This document shows positions 35,355 to 43,900 of a stretch of DNA of 64,000 bases, piece after piece. Position numbers and translations under genes: made by a program. The stretch is from JBBECE01 sp964574935. Its GTDB lineage: Bacteria > Pseudomonadota > Alphaproteobacteria > Rhizobiales > Devosiaceae. The first letter of the stretch is position 1, and the number at the start of each line of letters is the position of its first letter. Under the pieces are notes generated by a model, which was given only the letters and a program-made list of their open reading frames with translations, did not search any database and was not told where the DNA came from. The stretch covers positions 1-64,000 of the forward strand of contig CAZNOZ010000005.1 of the NCBI GenBank assembly GCA_964574935.1. The letters run 5' to 3'.

Positions 35355-35977
35355 GGTGCGTCGGTCGCCGCCAGCGCGTTGACGGCGGCGGCGGCGAGGG
35401 CGGCGCCGCCGCGGCGACCCGGCAGGGTGATGAAGGGCACGCCTCGAGGGTCTTCGGCGAGGGCCGCCTTGGCCTCGGCGGCACCGACGAACCCGACCGG
35501 AAAGCCGAGGATCAGGGCGGGACGCGGCCAGCCCTCGTCGAGCCCCTCGAGAAGCCGGAAAAGCGCGGTGGGGGCGGTGCCGATGGCCAGAACGGCGCCA
35601 CCGATGCGGTCCTTGAGGGTTTCGACGGCGGCGGCGGCACGGGTCGTGCCGCGCTCCCGGGCGAGCGAAGCGGCCGCCGGCTGGGCGATGGCGCACAGCA
35701 CCTCGTTGGACGCAGGCAGGGCGCCGGCGATGATCCCGTGCCGGACCATCTCGACGTCGGTGATGAGCGCCGCACCCGCGGCCAGCGCGGCGCGTCCCAC
35801 CGCGACCGCCCCTCGCGACACCACGAGATCGGCGGCGATGTCGGGCATGCCGCAAGCGTGGATGAGCCGGACCACCAGCGCGCGCTCGTCGGCGGCGAAA
35901 GCGGAGAGGTCCGCTTCGGCCTCGATCAGGGCGAAGCTCTGACGGGTGATGGCTTCTGGCTCGCGGAGGTAGTCCAT
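35351..35977 (-). CDS. cobH: Precorrin-8X methylmutase
   Basis: 208-residue enzyme moving the C11 methyl to C12 to give hydrogenobyrinic acid. MDYLREPEAITRQSFALIEA and VVRLIHACGMPDIAADLVVS (with the catalytic His) plus LPGRRGGAALAAAAVNALA are characteristic. The ATG at 35977 fits the family start and lies 5 nt after the cbiX stop. It overlaps cobL by 4 nt. Confidence 0.95.
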   Translation of the reverse strand: MDYLREPEAITRQSFALIEAEADLSAFAADERALVVRLIHACGMPDIAADLVVSRGAVAVGRAALAAGAALITDVEMVRHGIIAGALPASNEVLCAIAQPAAASLARERGTTRAAAAVETLKDRIGGAVLAIGTAPTALFRLLEGLDEGWPRPALILGFPVGFVGAAEAKAALAEDPRGVPFITLPGRRGGAALAAAAVNALAATDAP

Positions 35978-35982
35978 CTCCC

Positions 35983-37047
35983 TCACCCGCGCATCGACTT
36001 GGGGCCCAGCGGGTGGTCCGCGTGGGGATAGGGATGGTGATGGTCGTGGGCAGCCCCGTCGGCGGCCTGCGGAAGCGGCAGTCCATGGGCGCGGCAGAAC
36101 TCCGGGTCGCGGCAGGAGCCGTCGCAATCACCGCCGCAGGGGCAGTTCTCGAGGCCGCCGCCGACGCCTTCGACATGGTGGTGATGGGAGTGTTGGGGCT
36201 GGCCGAGCTCGTCCTCGAAGCCGAGCACCTGCTCGCGGTACTTGCACAGCGCGCAGTTCATCCGGTTGTCGCCGGTCATGATCTCGCCGATGCGCTCGAT
36301 CACCGAATCGACGACCAGCGGATGGTCGTTGAGATAGCCGGCCTTGACGATCTCGATCGCCGGGTGGCGGGCGGCGGCATCGTCGGCGGCGGCGTAGATG
36401 CGCTTGACCAGGACGCCGGTGAACAGGAAGTAGGGGAAGACGATGATCCGCTTGAAGCCGAGCCTTGCCGCCCGGTCGAGCGCCGGTGCGACGAGGGGAA
36501 AGGTGACGCCGGAATAGGCGACCTCGCCCCAGCCAAAGCCCATCCCCTCCCAAACCAGGCGCATGAGCTTGGCGACGTTGGAATTGGCGTCGGGGTCGGA
36601 GGCGCCGCGGCCGACGACCAGGAGGAGCGTCTCCGCCGGCGGACGGTCGACCGACGCCGACGCGATGGCTTCGGAGATGCGGTCGCCGGCGGCGCGGGTC
36701 ATCTTCGGATCGATCCCCAGCTCCCGTCCGTAGGTGATCTCTATGTCGTGGAGGGCGGCGTAGGTGTTGAGAACCGAGGGAATGTCGTTCTTGGCATGGC
36801 CGGCGGCGAAAAGCATCGCCGGCACCGCGAAGATGCGGCGCGCGCCGCGGCCGCGGAGGCGGTCGAGGCCGGCGTGGAGGACCGGGTTGGCGAATTCGAG
36901 ATAGCCATGCTCGACCGGGTTGGCGGGGAACCGTTCGGCGACCCGTTCGGCAAACCGGGCGAACTCTTCGACCGCGAACCGGTTGCGGCTGCCATGGCCG
37001 CAAACCATGACGCCGACGTCGGCTGGCAGTTCGGCTGGCTCAGCCAT
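35983..37047 (-). CDS. cbiX: Sirohydrochlorin chelatase CbiX-like, with His/Cys-rich tail
   Basis: 354 residues. A tandem chelatase core (VGVMVCGHGSRNRFAVEEFA; AVPAMLFAAGHAKNDIPSVL; IIVFPYFLFTGVLVKRIYA) is followed by an unusual C-terminus: MNCALCKYREQVLGFE with a CxxC pair, a run HSHHHH, a Cys-rich segment NCPCGGDCDGSCRDPEFC, and a second His cluster (DHHHPYPHADH). Long CbiX proteins can hold a C-terminal Fe-S centre and His-rich metal-binding region. The metal inserted (Co or Fe) is not settled by sequence. The ATG at 37047 sets the family start. First gene of the cobH-cobM run. Confidence 0.92.
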   Translation of the reverse strand: MAEPAELPADVGVMVCGHGSRNRFAVEEFARFAERVAERFPANPVEHGYLEFANPVLHAGLDRLRGRGARRIFAVPAMLFAAGHAKNDIPSVLNTYAALHDIEITYGRELGIDPKMTRAAGDRISEAIASASVDRPPAETLLLVVGRGASDPDANSNVAKLMRLVWEGMGFGWGEVAYSGVTFPLVAPALDRAARLGFKRIIVFPYFLFTGVLVKRIYAAADDAAARHPAIEIVKAGYLNDHPLVVDSVIERIGEIMTGDNRMNCALCKYREQVLGFEDELGQPQHSHHHHVEGVGGGLENCPCGGDCDGSCRDPEFCRAHGLPLPQAADGAAHDHHHPYPHADHPLGPKSMRG

Positions 37048-37099
37048 CGGCCGGTCCGGGCGTCGAACGGGGCAGGCGGGAGATCGGCATGGGTCCACC

Positions 37100-37250
37100 T
37101 CTTGTGGCATCGAAAGAGGCAGGCGCCGCATCGGGACTTTCCGGCAGCTCCGGGGTTGGTCCCCTGATTGGGTCGACCGCACCGAAATCGCTTTCAGTTC
37201 CTCGAACGGAACGCTGCCGGGCCGTTGTAGGCGTACCCGCCCGGGTGGTC
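37100..37250 (-). promoter_or_regulatory. Possible divergent cobalamin riboswitch upstream of cbiX
   Basis: On the minus strand the leader reads GGTGCGGTCGACCCAATCAG, then GGGACCAACCCCGGAGCTGC. This aligns, with small indels, to GGTGCGGCGTACCCATCAGG, GACCAAATCCGTGGCTGCC of the canonical cobalamin riboswitch at 46915-47100. It then departs: the conserved CCCGCAACTGT segment is replaced by GGAAAGTCCCGATGCGG, and no good B12 box follows. It lies between 53 and about 203 nt before the cbiX start, where a regulator of the operon is expected. Either a variant aptamer or a decayed one. Confidence 0.45.
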
Positions 37251-37305
37251 AATCGAGGCTGGCGGGCGCCGCGCAACGGGTTTCGGGAGGGGGCGGCCCG
37301 GCGCG

Positions 37306-37851
37306 TCAGCGCTGCGCCAGTTCCTGCAGCTTCAGGACCGTACGCCAGTTGCGCAGGGTGACCGGCGTGCCAAAATTGCGGGCCACGATCGCGTTGCCCA
37401 GCTTCGAGCGCGCCAGCCCGTCGGGGGTGTGCAGATAGATCTCGCGCCCGACGACGGCGAAGGCGTCCCGGCCGGAGGAAATTTCGGCGAGCGCGTCCAG
37501 GCGTTCGGACGCCGGGGCGGCTCGGCAAAACCCGACATGCACGGACTTCGGCTGATCTGTGCGGTCCGGAAACGGGCAGGCCGCGATCGCCGCCCGCCAT
37601 TCGGGCAGGGTCCGCACGACGACGTCCGAACGAAATCCGAAGCGCGGTTCGAACCCGGTCTCGATTCGGGCGGCGATGGCGTCCGCGTCGGTTTCGGCGG
37701 CCTCGAACACGGCATTGCCGCTCTGGATGTAGGTGAGAACCGAGGCGAACCCGAGCGCCTCCAGCATGGCCCGAAGATCGGCCATCGGCGACTTGTGGCT
37801 GCCGCCGACATTCAGGCCGCGAAACAAGGCGATGTAGACACGCTTCGGCAC
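37306..37851 (-). CDS. DUF1697 family protein
   Basis: 181 residues. RVYIALFRGLNVGGSHKSPM at the N-terminus, LGFASVLTYIQSGNAVFEA, then EIYLHTPDGLARSKLGNAIV and TLRNWRTVLKLQEL make the DUF1697 assignment clear. Its biochemical role is not known. It follows zntB with a 4-nt gap, so it is probably the last gene of the long minus-strand transcript that begins at cbtB. Confidence 0.9.
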   Translation of the reverse strand: MPKRVYIALFRGLNVGGSHKSPMADLRAMLEALGFASVLTYIQSGNAVFEAAETDADAIAARIETGFEPRFGFRSDVVVRTLPEWRAAIAACPFPDRTDQPKSVHVGFCRAAPASERLDALAEISSGRDAFAVVGREIYLHTPDGLARSKLGNAIVARNFGTPVTLRNWRTVLKLQELAQR

Positions 37852-37855
37852 GGGT

Positions 37856-38854
37856 CTAGATCAGCTTCCACCATCGGAACAGCGCCAACTGGACGATCAC
37901 CAGCACCACCAGCAGCAAGCAGATGACGATGAAGGCGGACGGCTGGTCGGCGCCGGGAATGCCGGCGACATTCATGCCGAGCAGCCCGGCGATCAGGCTC
38001 AGCGGCAGAAACACGGCGGCAACCACGGAGAGCAGCAGCATCCGCCGCTCCATCAGCTCGGCGCGCTGGTCCATGATCTGGTCGTGAATGACCTCGGCGC
38101 GGTCGCGGATCGAATCGAGTTCCTCGGCAAGCCGCGTGACACGGTCGGCGGCCTCGCGCAGGCGGCTGCGGTCGGTGCCGGTGAGCCAGGGCAGTTCCTC
38201 GATCTGCATGGTGGTCAATGCGTCGCGCTGCGGGAAGATGAAACGCCTCAGCCCGATCGCGGTCTGGCGGATGTCGCCCAGTTCCGAGCGAAGGGGCGGG
38301 ACGTCACCGGCGAGCATGGTCTCCTCGAGATCGTCGACGCGCTCGTTGAGTTCGGCGGTGACTGGCTCGGCGCGATCGGCCAGGCGCACCGCGAGCTTGG
38401 CGACGAAATCGCCGGGGCTGACGGGTGCGTAGCCGCGCCTGAGCGCCTCGATGAGATCGGAGATGGCATTGAGAGCCCGGACCCAGACGCCGACGACGCG
38501 ATCTTGCTCGACCCAGAGCCGCACCGAGATCATGTCGTCGGGCTCGGCGCCGGGATTGAGGTTGACCCCGCGCAGATTGACCAGGGCGCCGTCGCCATGG
38601 ACGGTGCAGCGAGGCCGGGTTTCGTCGGCGGTCAGGGCGCTGACCACAAATTCGTCGAGGTCGCCATCGGCGAACCACTCATCGGCCAATGCCGCCCCCC
38701 GCTGCAGGTGAAGCCAGACGAAGCCGCCCTCGGGCGGGACAACCGATCCGGACAGGACCCCGGCGGGATCGACTTCGCTGACCCCGCCCTTGCCGTCGAA
38801 TGCAAAGGCAACCAGCGGGTTGAGATCGGAGGAAGCGGCTTCGGTGTTGCTCAT
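37856..38854 (-). CDS. zntB: CorA-family metal channel, ZntB-like
   Basis: 332 residues. A large cytoplasmic N-terminal domain, a long helical stalk (about residues 190-275) and two C-terminal membrane helices with the pore signature LLGMNVAGIPG between them. GGFVWLHLQRGAALADEWF is typical of the ZntB branch. This branch moves zinc or related divalent cations. Its position after cobO and in the cobalt-uptake transcript suggests metal homeostasis, but cobalt transport is not shown. Starts within the ornithine-cyclodeaminase-like stop (4-nt overlap). Confidence 0.88.
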   Translation of the reverse strand: MSNTEAASSDLNPLVAFAFDGKGGVSEVDPAGVLSGSVVPPEGGFVWLHLQRGAALADEWFADGDLDEFVVSALTADETRPRCTVHGDGALVNLRGVNLNPGAEPDDMISVRLWVEQDRVVGVWVRALNAISDLIEALRRGYAPVSPGDFVAKLAVRLADRAEPVTAELNERVDDLEETMLAGDVPPLRSELGDIRQTAIGLRRFIFPQRDALTTMQIEELPWLTGTDRSRLREAADRVTRLAEELDSIRDRAEVIHDQIMDQRAELMERRMLLLSVVAAVFLPLSLIAGLLGMNVAGIPGADQPSAFIVICLLLVVLVIVQLALFRWWKLI

Positions 38855-39759
38855 TCCAGGTGCTCCGCGACCGCCGACAGCGCGGCCACTTCGGTGCCGG
38901 CGAGCCCAATCGAGAGAAACAGCGTCAGGCCACGGTCGCGGTCAGGATCGAAGGCGCCGATCAAATCGCCCAGATGCTGGACGCGCCGGCCCGCCTCAGT
39001 GTCCGCCAGAATGTGATCGGACCCGAGTTCGGCGATCTGTTGCGGGCTGTCGGTGGCAATCGTCGCGACGCGATCGGCAAGCGCCGGCGGCAGTTCGTGG
39101 GCGGCTTTCGACTTCGGGCCGAGGGTGGTGACGTGGGCGGCGGGCGCAATCCAGTCGGGATCGACGACCGGGACGGCGGCGCTCGTCGCCAGCACGACCA
39201 CGTCGGCGTCGCGCACCGCCTGCTCGGCGCTGTCGGCAACGACGATGGGGGCCTGATAGTGGCGCTGCACGCGTGAGGCGAGGTCCTGGGCCGCCTGCGG
39301 CCGCCGGCCCCAGATGCGGACCGCCTCGAATTGCCTGGTGTCAGCGATGCCGATGAGCTGTGCCTCGGCCTGGCGGCCGACCCCGACGATGGCCAGGCTC
39401 TTCGCGTTGCGGGAGGCCATTGTGTCGACGGCAACGCCACCGATGCAGCCGGTCCGCAACGCCCCCAGACGGTTGCCGACGACAAGCGCGACCAGCTCCG
39501 CGGATTCGCGCCCCCAGGCGGCGACAAGTTGCGTATCGGCGGGATTTCCCGGCTTGGCGAAGGTCTGGTAGACGCGGAAACCGGCGAGATCGCCGGCGCC
39601 ACCGATGGTGAAAATCAGTTCACCCTCGCCGAAATCCACCACATGGCGTGGCGGAGACGTCGCCTTGCCCCTGGCATCGGCGACGATGTAGTCCGCAACC
39701 GCCTGGCGCATCAGCGCAATGGGCGGGTCGGCAAGGTCTTCATCGGTGAGAATGCGCAT
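38851..39759 (-). CDS. Ornithine cyclodeaminase / mu-crystallin family protein
   Basis: 302-residue NAD(P)-binding protein. Family motifs are MRILTDEDLADPPIALMRQA, GVAVDTMASRNAKSLAIVG followed by GVGRQAEAQLIGI (nucleotide fold), and ADVVVLATSAAVPVVDPDWI. Members include ornithine cyclodeaminase, ketimine reductases and alanine dehydrogenase; the substrate here is open. The ATG at 39759 lies 4 nt after the cobO stop; the stop overlaps zntB. A link to cobalamin is only positional. Confidence 0.87.
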   Translation of the reverse strand: MRILTDEDLADPPIALMRQAVADYIVADARGKATSPPRHVVDFGEGELIFTIGGAGDLAGFRVYQTFAKPGNPADTQLVAAWGRESAELVALVVGNRLGALRTGCIGGVAVDTMASRNAKSLAIVGVGRQAEAQLIGIADTRQFEAVRIWGRRPQAAQDLASRVQRHYQAPIVVADSAEQAVRDADVVVLATSAAVPVVDPDWIAPAAHVTTLGPKSKAAHELPPALADRVATIATDSPQQIAELGSDHILADTEAGRRVQHLGDLIGAFDPDRDRGLTLFLSIGLAGTEVAALSAVAEHLE

Positions 39760-39763
39760 GGGT

Positions 39764-40393
39764 TCAGAACTCAATGCCAAGCTGGGCCTTCACCCCGGCG
39801 CGGAAGGGGTGCTTGACCATCGTCATGTCGGTGACCAGATCGGCGAACTCGATCAGTTCGTCGCTGGCGTTGCGGCCGGTGATGACGACGTGCTTCATCG
39901 CCGGCTTGTGTCGGAGGGCATCGATCACCTCGGCGACGGGCAGGTAGCCGTAGCGCAATACGATGTTGAGCTCGTCGCAGACGACCAGATCGTGGACGTC
40001 GTCGCCGATCATCGCCCTGGCGGCCTCCCAGGCGGCGCGGGCGGCGGCGATATCGCGCTGGCGGTCCTGGGTCTCCCAGGTGAACCCCTCCCCCATCGTG
40101 GCCAGGGTGACCTTGTCGCCGAACGCCTCGAGCGCCTTGCGTTCGCCGGTGAGCCACTTGCCCTTGACGAACTGCACGACGCCGACCTTCATGCCGTTTC
40201 CGAGCGCCCGGAAGACCATGCCGAAGGCGGCGGTGGACTTGCCCTTGCCCTTGCCGGTGTGGACGATGACCAGGCCCTTCTCGACGGTCTTGGTGGCGAG
40301 GATCTTGTCGCGCGCCGCCTTCTTCTTGCGCATCTTGTCGGCATGGCGGGCGTCGAGCTCGGCCTCGGTCATGGTGTCGGTGATCTTGGTCAT
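39764..40393 (-). CDS. cobO: Corrinoid adenosyltransferase CobO
   Basis: 209-residue enzyme adding the 5'-deoxyadenosyl group to cob(I)yrinic acid a,c-diamide. Basic N-terminal segment, P-loop VIVHTGKGKGKSTAAFGMVF near residues 44-63, then GMKVGVVQFVKGKW and LVVCDELNIVLRYGYLPVAE with VVITGRNASDELIEFADLVT: the BtuR/CobO family. It overlaps by 4 nt the small P-loop kinase that separates it from cobN. Confidence 0.95.
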   Translation of the reverse strand: MTKITDTMTEAELDARHADKMRKKKAARDKILATKTVEKGLVIVHTGKGKGKSTAAFGMVFRALGNGMKVGVVQFVKGKWLTGERKALEAFGDKVTLATMGEGFTWETQDRQRDIAAARAAWEAARAMIGDDVHDLVVCDELNIVLRYGYLPVAEVIDALRHKPAMKHVVITGRNASDELIEFADLVTDMTMVKHPFRAGVKAQLGIEF

Positions 40394-40953
40394 GGGCGAG
40401 GTTCCGCGTGCGCGATGATGGCCGCGGCTGATTCCTGCGGTGTCATCGCCGTGGTGTCGAGATGCAGGGCGTTGGGATGATCGACGGGCAACAGGGACTG
40501 ATGGCGTCGGAATTCGGCGGCGGTCGATACATCGATGTGTTTGAGCCGGGCCGCCCGTTCGGCGGTGGGCACCCGCTCGGCAAAGGCCGCATCCGAGCAG
40601 GTTAAGACGACCGGCACAAATGCCGCAGCGCGGTGCCGAACCATCGTCTCGATACGCTCGAACACCTGACGATCGCGCGGCGAGTCAATGACGGCGGCGG
40701 TCAAAACATAGCTGAATTCGGGCGGCGCGATCGTTTCAATGGCGCGGTAGGCCTGCTCCCTGATTTCCCAGACCAGATCCCACACCTGCCGCGGCAACTG
40801 TGAGGTTCCATCAGCGTCGATCAGAGAAAAAATCACGTTGTTGACCAAGTGGTTGTCGAACAAACGAGCGTTCGTCCGAGCGCAGACTTCGCGAGCCACG
40901 GTCAGTTTGCCAACCCCGTAGTGCCCGATCAGGCACACCACCGTGTTGTTCAT
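40390..40953 (-). CDS. Small P-loop kinase-like protein embedded between cobN and cobO
   Basis: 187 residues. Walker A VVCLIGHYGVGKLTVAREVC at residues 5-24 (GHYGVGKLT), then ARLFDNHLVNNVIFSLIDA, SYVLTAAVIDSPRDRQVFER and an Arg-rich lid-like stretch (RVPTAERAARLKHIDVST). It resembles AAA/shikimate-kinase-like small-molecule kinases, without an identified substrate. It is coupled to both neighbours by 4-nt ATGA overlaps (start within the cobN stop, stop within the cobO start), so it is made stoichiometrically with them. Not a known cobalamin enzyme. Confidence 0.85.
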   Translation of the reverse strand: MNNTVVCLIGHYGVGKLTVAREVCARTNARLFDNHLVNNVIFSLIDADGTSQLPRQVWDLVWEIREQAYRAIETIAPPEFSYVLTAAVIDSPRDRQVFERIETMVRHRAAAFVPVVLTCSDAAFAERVPTAERAARLKHIDVSTAAEFRRHQSLLPVDHPNALHLDTTAMTPQESAAAIIAHAEPRP

Positions 40954-43900
40954 TCGGCCGCCTCATGTTGCATCCAAGCATGCGCCGAATTGGACCTCGG
41001 GGTCCAGAAGCCGCGCTCGGCGGCCTCGCGGAATTTCCCCAGGAGTTCTTCGAAACCCGCCGGGTTGTTGTCCGCGATGAAGGCGCGCGTGACATCGTCG
41101 AGCACGAAGGCCTCGAAGGCGAGATCGAAATGGTGGGTCCTGACGGCGCCGGTGGTGGCGGCAAAGGCGAACATGTAGTCGACGGTGGCGATGATCTCAA
41201 AGGCGCCCTTGTAGCCGTGGGCCTTGAGCCCCGCAATCCACTTCGGATTGACGACGCGGGACCTGACCACACGGCCGATCTCCTCTTCCAGCGTGCGGGT
41301 GACCGGGCGCTCGGGCCGTGAGTGGTCGGAGTGATAGATGGCGGGCCGCTCGCCGGTGAGGGCTTGCGCAGTGGCGGCCAGGCCGCCCTCGAACTGGTAG
41401 TAGTCGTCGGAATCGAGCAGGTCGTGTTCGCGGTTGTCCTGGTTGTGCAGGACCGCTTCGATGGCGCCGAGCCGGGCGGCGAAGCGGGCCCGCGCCGGTG
41501 TGCCGGCCGCCTTTGCCCCGTAGGCATATTGGCCCCAGTTGAGGAAAGCGCGCGCCAGATCACCGGTCTCGCGCCAGGTGCCTGCGTCCATCAGCGCCTG
41601 CAGGCCGGCGCCATAGGCACCCGGCTTGGACCCGAATATCCGGTATCCGGCCTGCGCCGCGGCCTCCTGCTCGCTCGTGCCCTTTGCCATCAGGACGAGC
41701 GCGTCGGTGCGCATGCGGGCAGCGATCGGGTTCTGGTCCTCGGGCTCGTCCAACGCCCCGATGGCGCGGACGGCGCGGTCAAACAGTTCGATCTGGGCCG
41801 GGAAGGCATCCCGGAAGAGCCCTGAGATGCGCAAGGTCACGTCGACGCGGGGGCGGCCGAGCTTCGCAAGCGGGACGATCTGGTAGCCCGAGACCCTCAG
41901 CGAGCCGGGGTCCCAGACCGGTCTGGCGCCGATCAGCGCCAGCGCCTGGGCGATGTCGTCGCCGCCGGTGCGCATGTTGGCGGTGGCCCAAACCGACAGC
42001 GCGGCGGCGCCGAGATTTGTGCCGGTCTCCTGGAAATGCCGCCTCAGGAGGCTTTCGGCGGAGCGCTGTCCAAGTTCCCAGGCGGTCGGGGTGGGCACGG
42101 CGCGATTGTCGAGGGAATAGAAGTTGCGGCCGGTCGGGAGGACGTCGAGGCGTCCGCGGGAGGGCGCGCCGGCGGGGCCGGGCTCGACGAAGGCGCCATC
42201 CAGCGCTCTGAACAGGTTCTTGCGCTCCCCAGGTCCACAGGCGGCGAGCGCCGGGCGGATGACGGTTTCGAGATGGGCGAGGACGGCGCCGGTCGCCGAC
42301 CATACAGGCTCGGGGGCGCGACGGCCCGAAACCATGTGGGCAGCCAGGGCCTCGAGCCGCTCGACGGTGTCGCCGGCGCTGCGCCAGGGCGCCGAGGTGA
42401 CATCCGCCAACTCTGGCGGCCGGGGCCCGGCCCAACGGCGCCCCAGATCGGCGGTCAACGGGTCGAAACCGAGCGCCAGATCGTCGGCAAGGGCCCGGAT
42501 CATCGAGGCTTCTTCGGGCGCCTCGCCGCGCGGCACGCGCACCAGGGCGACCAAAAGATCGGTTTCGGCGTCGCCGGAGGGCGAGCGGCCGAAGACGTGC
42601 AGACCGGAGCGAATCTGGGCCTCCTTGAGCTCGCAGAGATAGGTGTCGAGCCGGCCGAGCGCTTCGTCGCCGTCGTCGGCGATCCCGGCGTCCTTGTCGA
42701 GCCCGGTGTCGCTCGAGAGCGCGAAGATGCGCCGGCGCAGGTCCCTGAGCCGTCGCCGGTCCATGCCGGAGGCGGCGAAATACTCGTCGCACAGGGCCTC
42801 GAGGTCCTTCAGCGGCCCGTAGGTCTCGGCGCGGGTCAGCGGCGGGATCAGGTGGTCGATGATGACGGCGCCGGTGCGGCGCTTGGCCTGGGTGCCCTCG
42901 CCTGGATCGTTGACGATGAAGGGATACAGGTGCGGCAGGCGCCCCCAGAGCGCCATCGGCCAGTCATCCGGCCCGAGGGCGTTGGCGCGGCCGGGCAGCC
43001 ATTCGAGATTGCCGTGCTTGCCGTTGTGGATGACCGCGTGCGCGTCGAACCCAAGGCGGAGCCACAAATACGCCGCGAGGTAGCCGTGGGGCGGGACGAG
43101 ATCCGGGTCGTGGTAGGCGGCCTCCGGGTCGAGATCGTAGCCGCGGGCCGGCTGGATCATCACCACCAGATTGCCGAAGCGGACGAGCGGCAGGTGAAAA
43201 CCGTCGGCGCGGGCGAAGGGGTCGGTTTCGGGGGCGCCCCAGCGCTCGGTGACGGCGGTGCGCAGCGGTTCGGCGAGGGTCTCGAACAGCGCCTGGTAGC
43301 GCTCGAACGCCAGCACCTCCCCCTTCCCGCGCTCGGGATGGGCATTGGTGGGGCCGGCCTGGAGGCTTTCAATGAGGGCGTTGCCGTCTTTCGGGATCGC
43401 GTCGAGGCGATAGCCGGCGCCGGCCATGAGGTTGAGAATCTCGACTGTCGATCGCGGCGCGTCATAGCCGACACCGTTGGCGAGGCGGCCGTCGCGCACA
43501 GGATAATTGGCGAGCACGATGGCAACACGCCGCTCGCCTGGCGAGGCGCGCCGTAGTCGCACCCAGTTGCCGGCGAGCTCGACCGACGCCGCGATGCCGT
43601 CGGCGTCCGGCGCGTAGGCGGTCAGCGGACATTCGGTTGCCGCGTGCCAGACGGCGGACGCCTTGTGGCCGACGATGAGAGCGCCGATACGGCCGTCGAG
43701 CTCGGGCAACACCACCTGCATGGCGAGGTCTTTGGGCGCCAGGCCCTGCTTGTCGGAATGCCAGAGCTCGGCCGGGCGGCCGGACTGGACGAGCTGGATG
43801 ACCGGCGCGTCGGTCTCGGCGAAGGGGTTGAGCCTTTTTTCGAGGCCGTCGAGGCCGAGGGCGAAACCGGTCAGATTGAGGATCACGCCCGGCTCGAAGC

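Noticed and set aside
34137..36176. 679-residue reading of the CobL frame
   Set aside because: The first ~270 codons lie over cobH and the cbiX end, are Arg/Ala/Pro-rich and match nothing. CobL proper starts at the coupled ATG 35354.
42036..43556. 506-codon plus-strand open frame opposite cobN
   Set aside because: Low-complexity antisense of a strongly conserved gene, no start signals.
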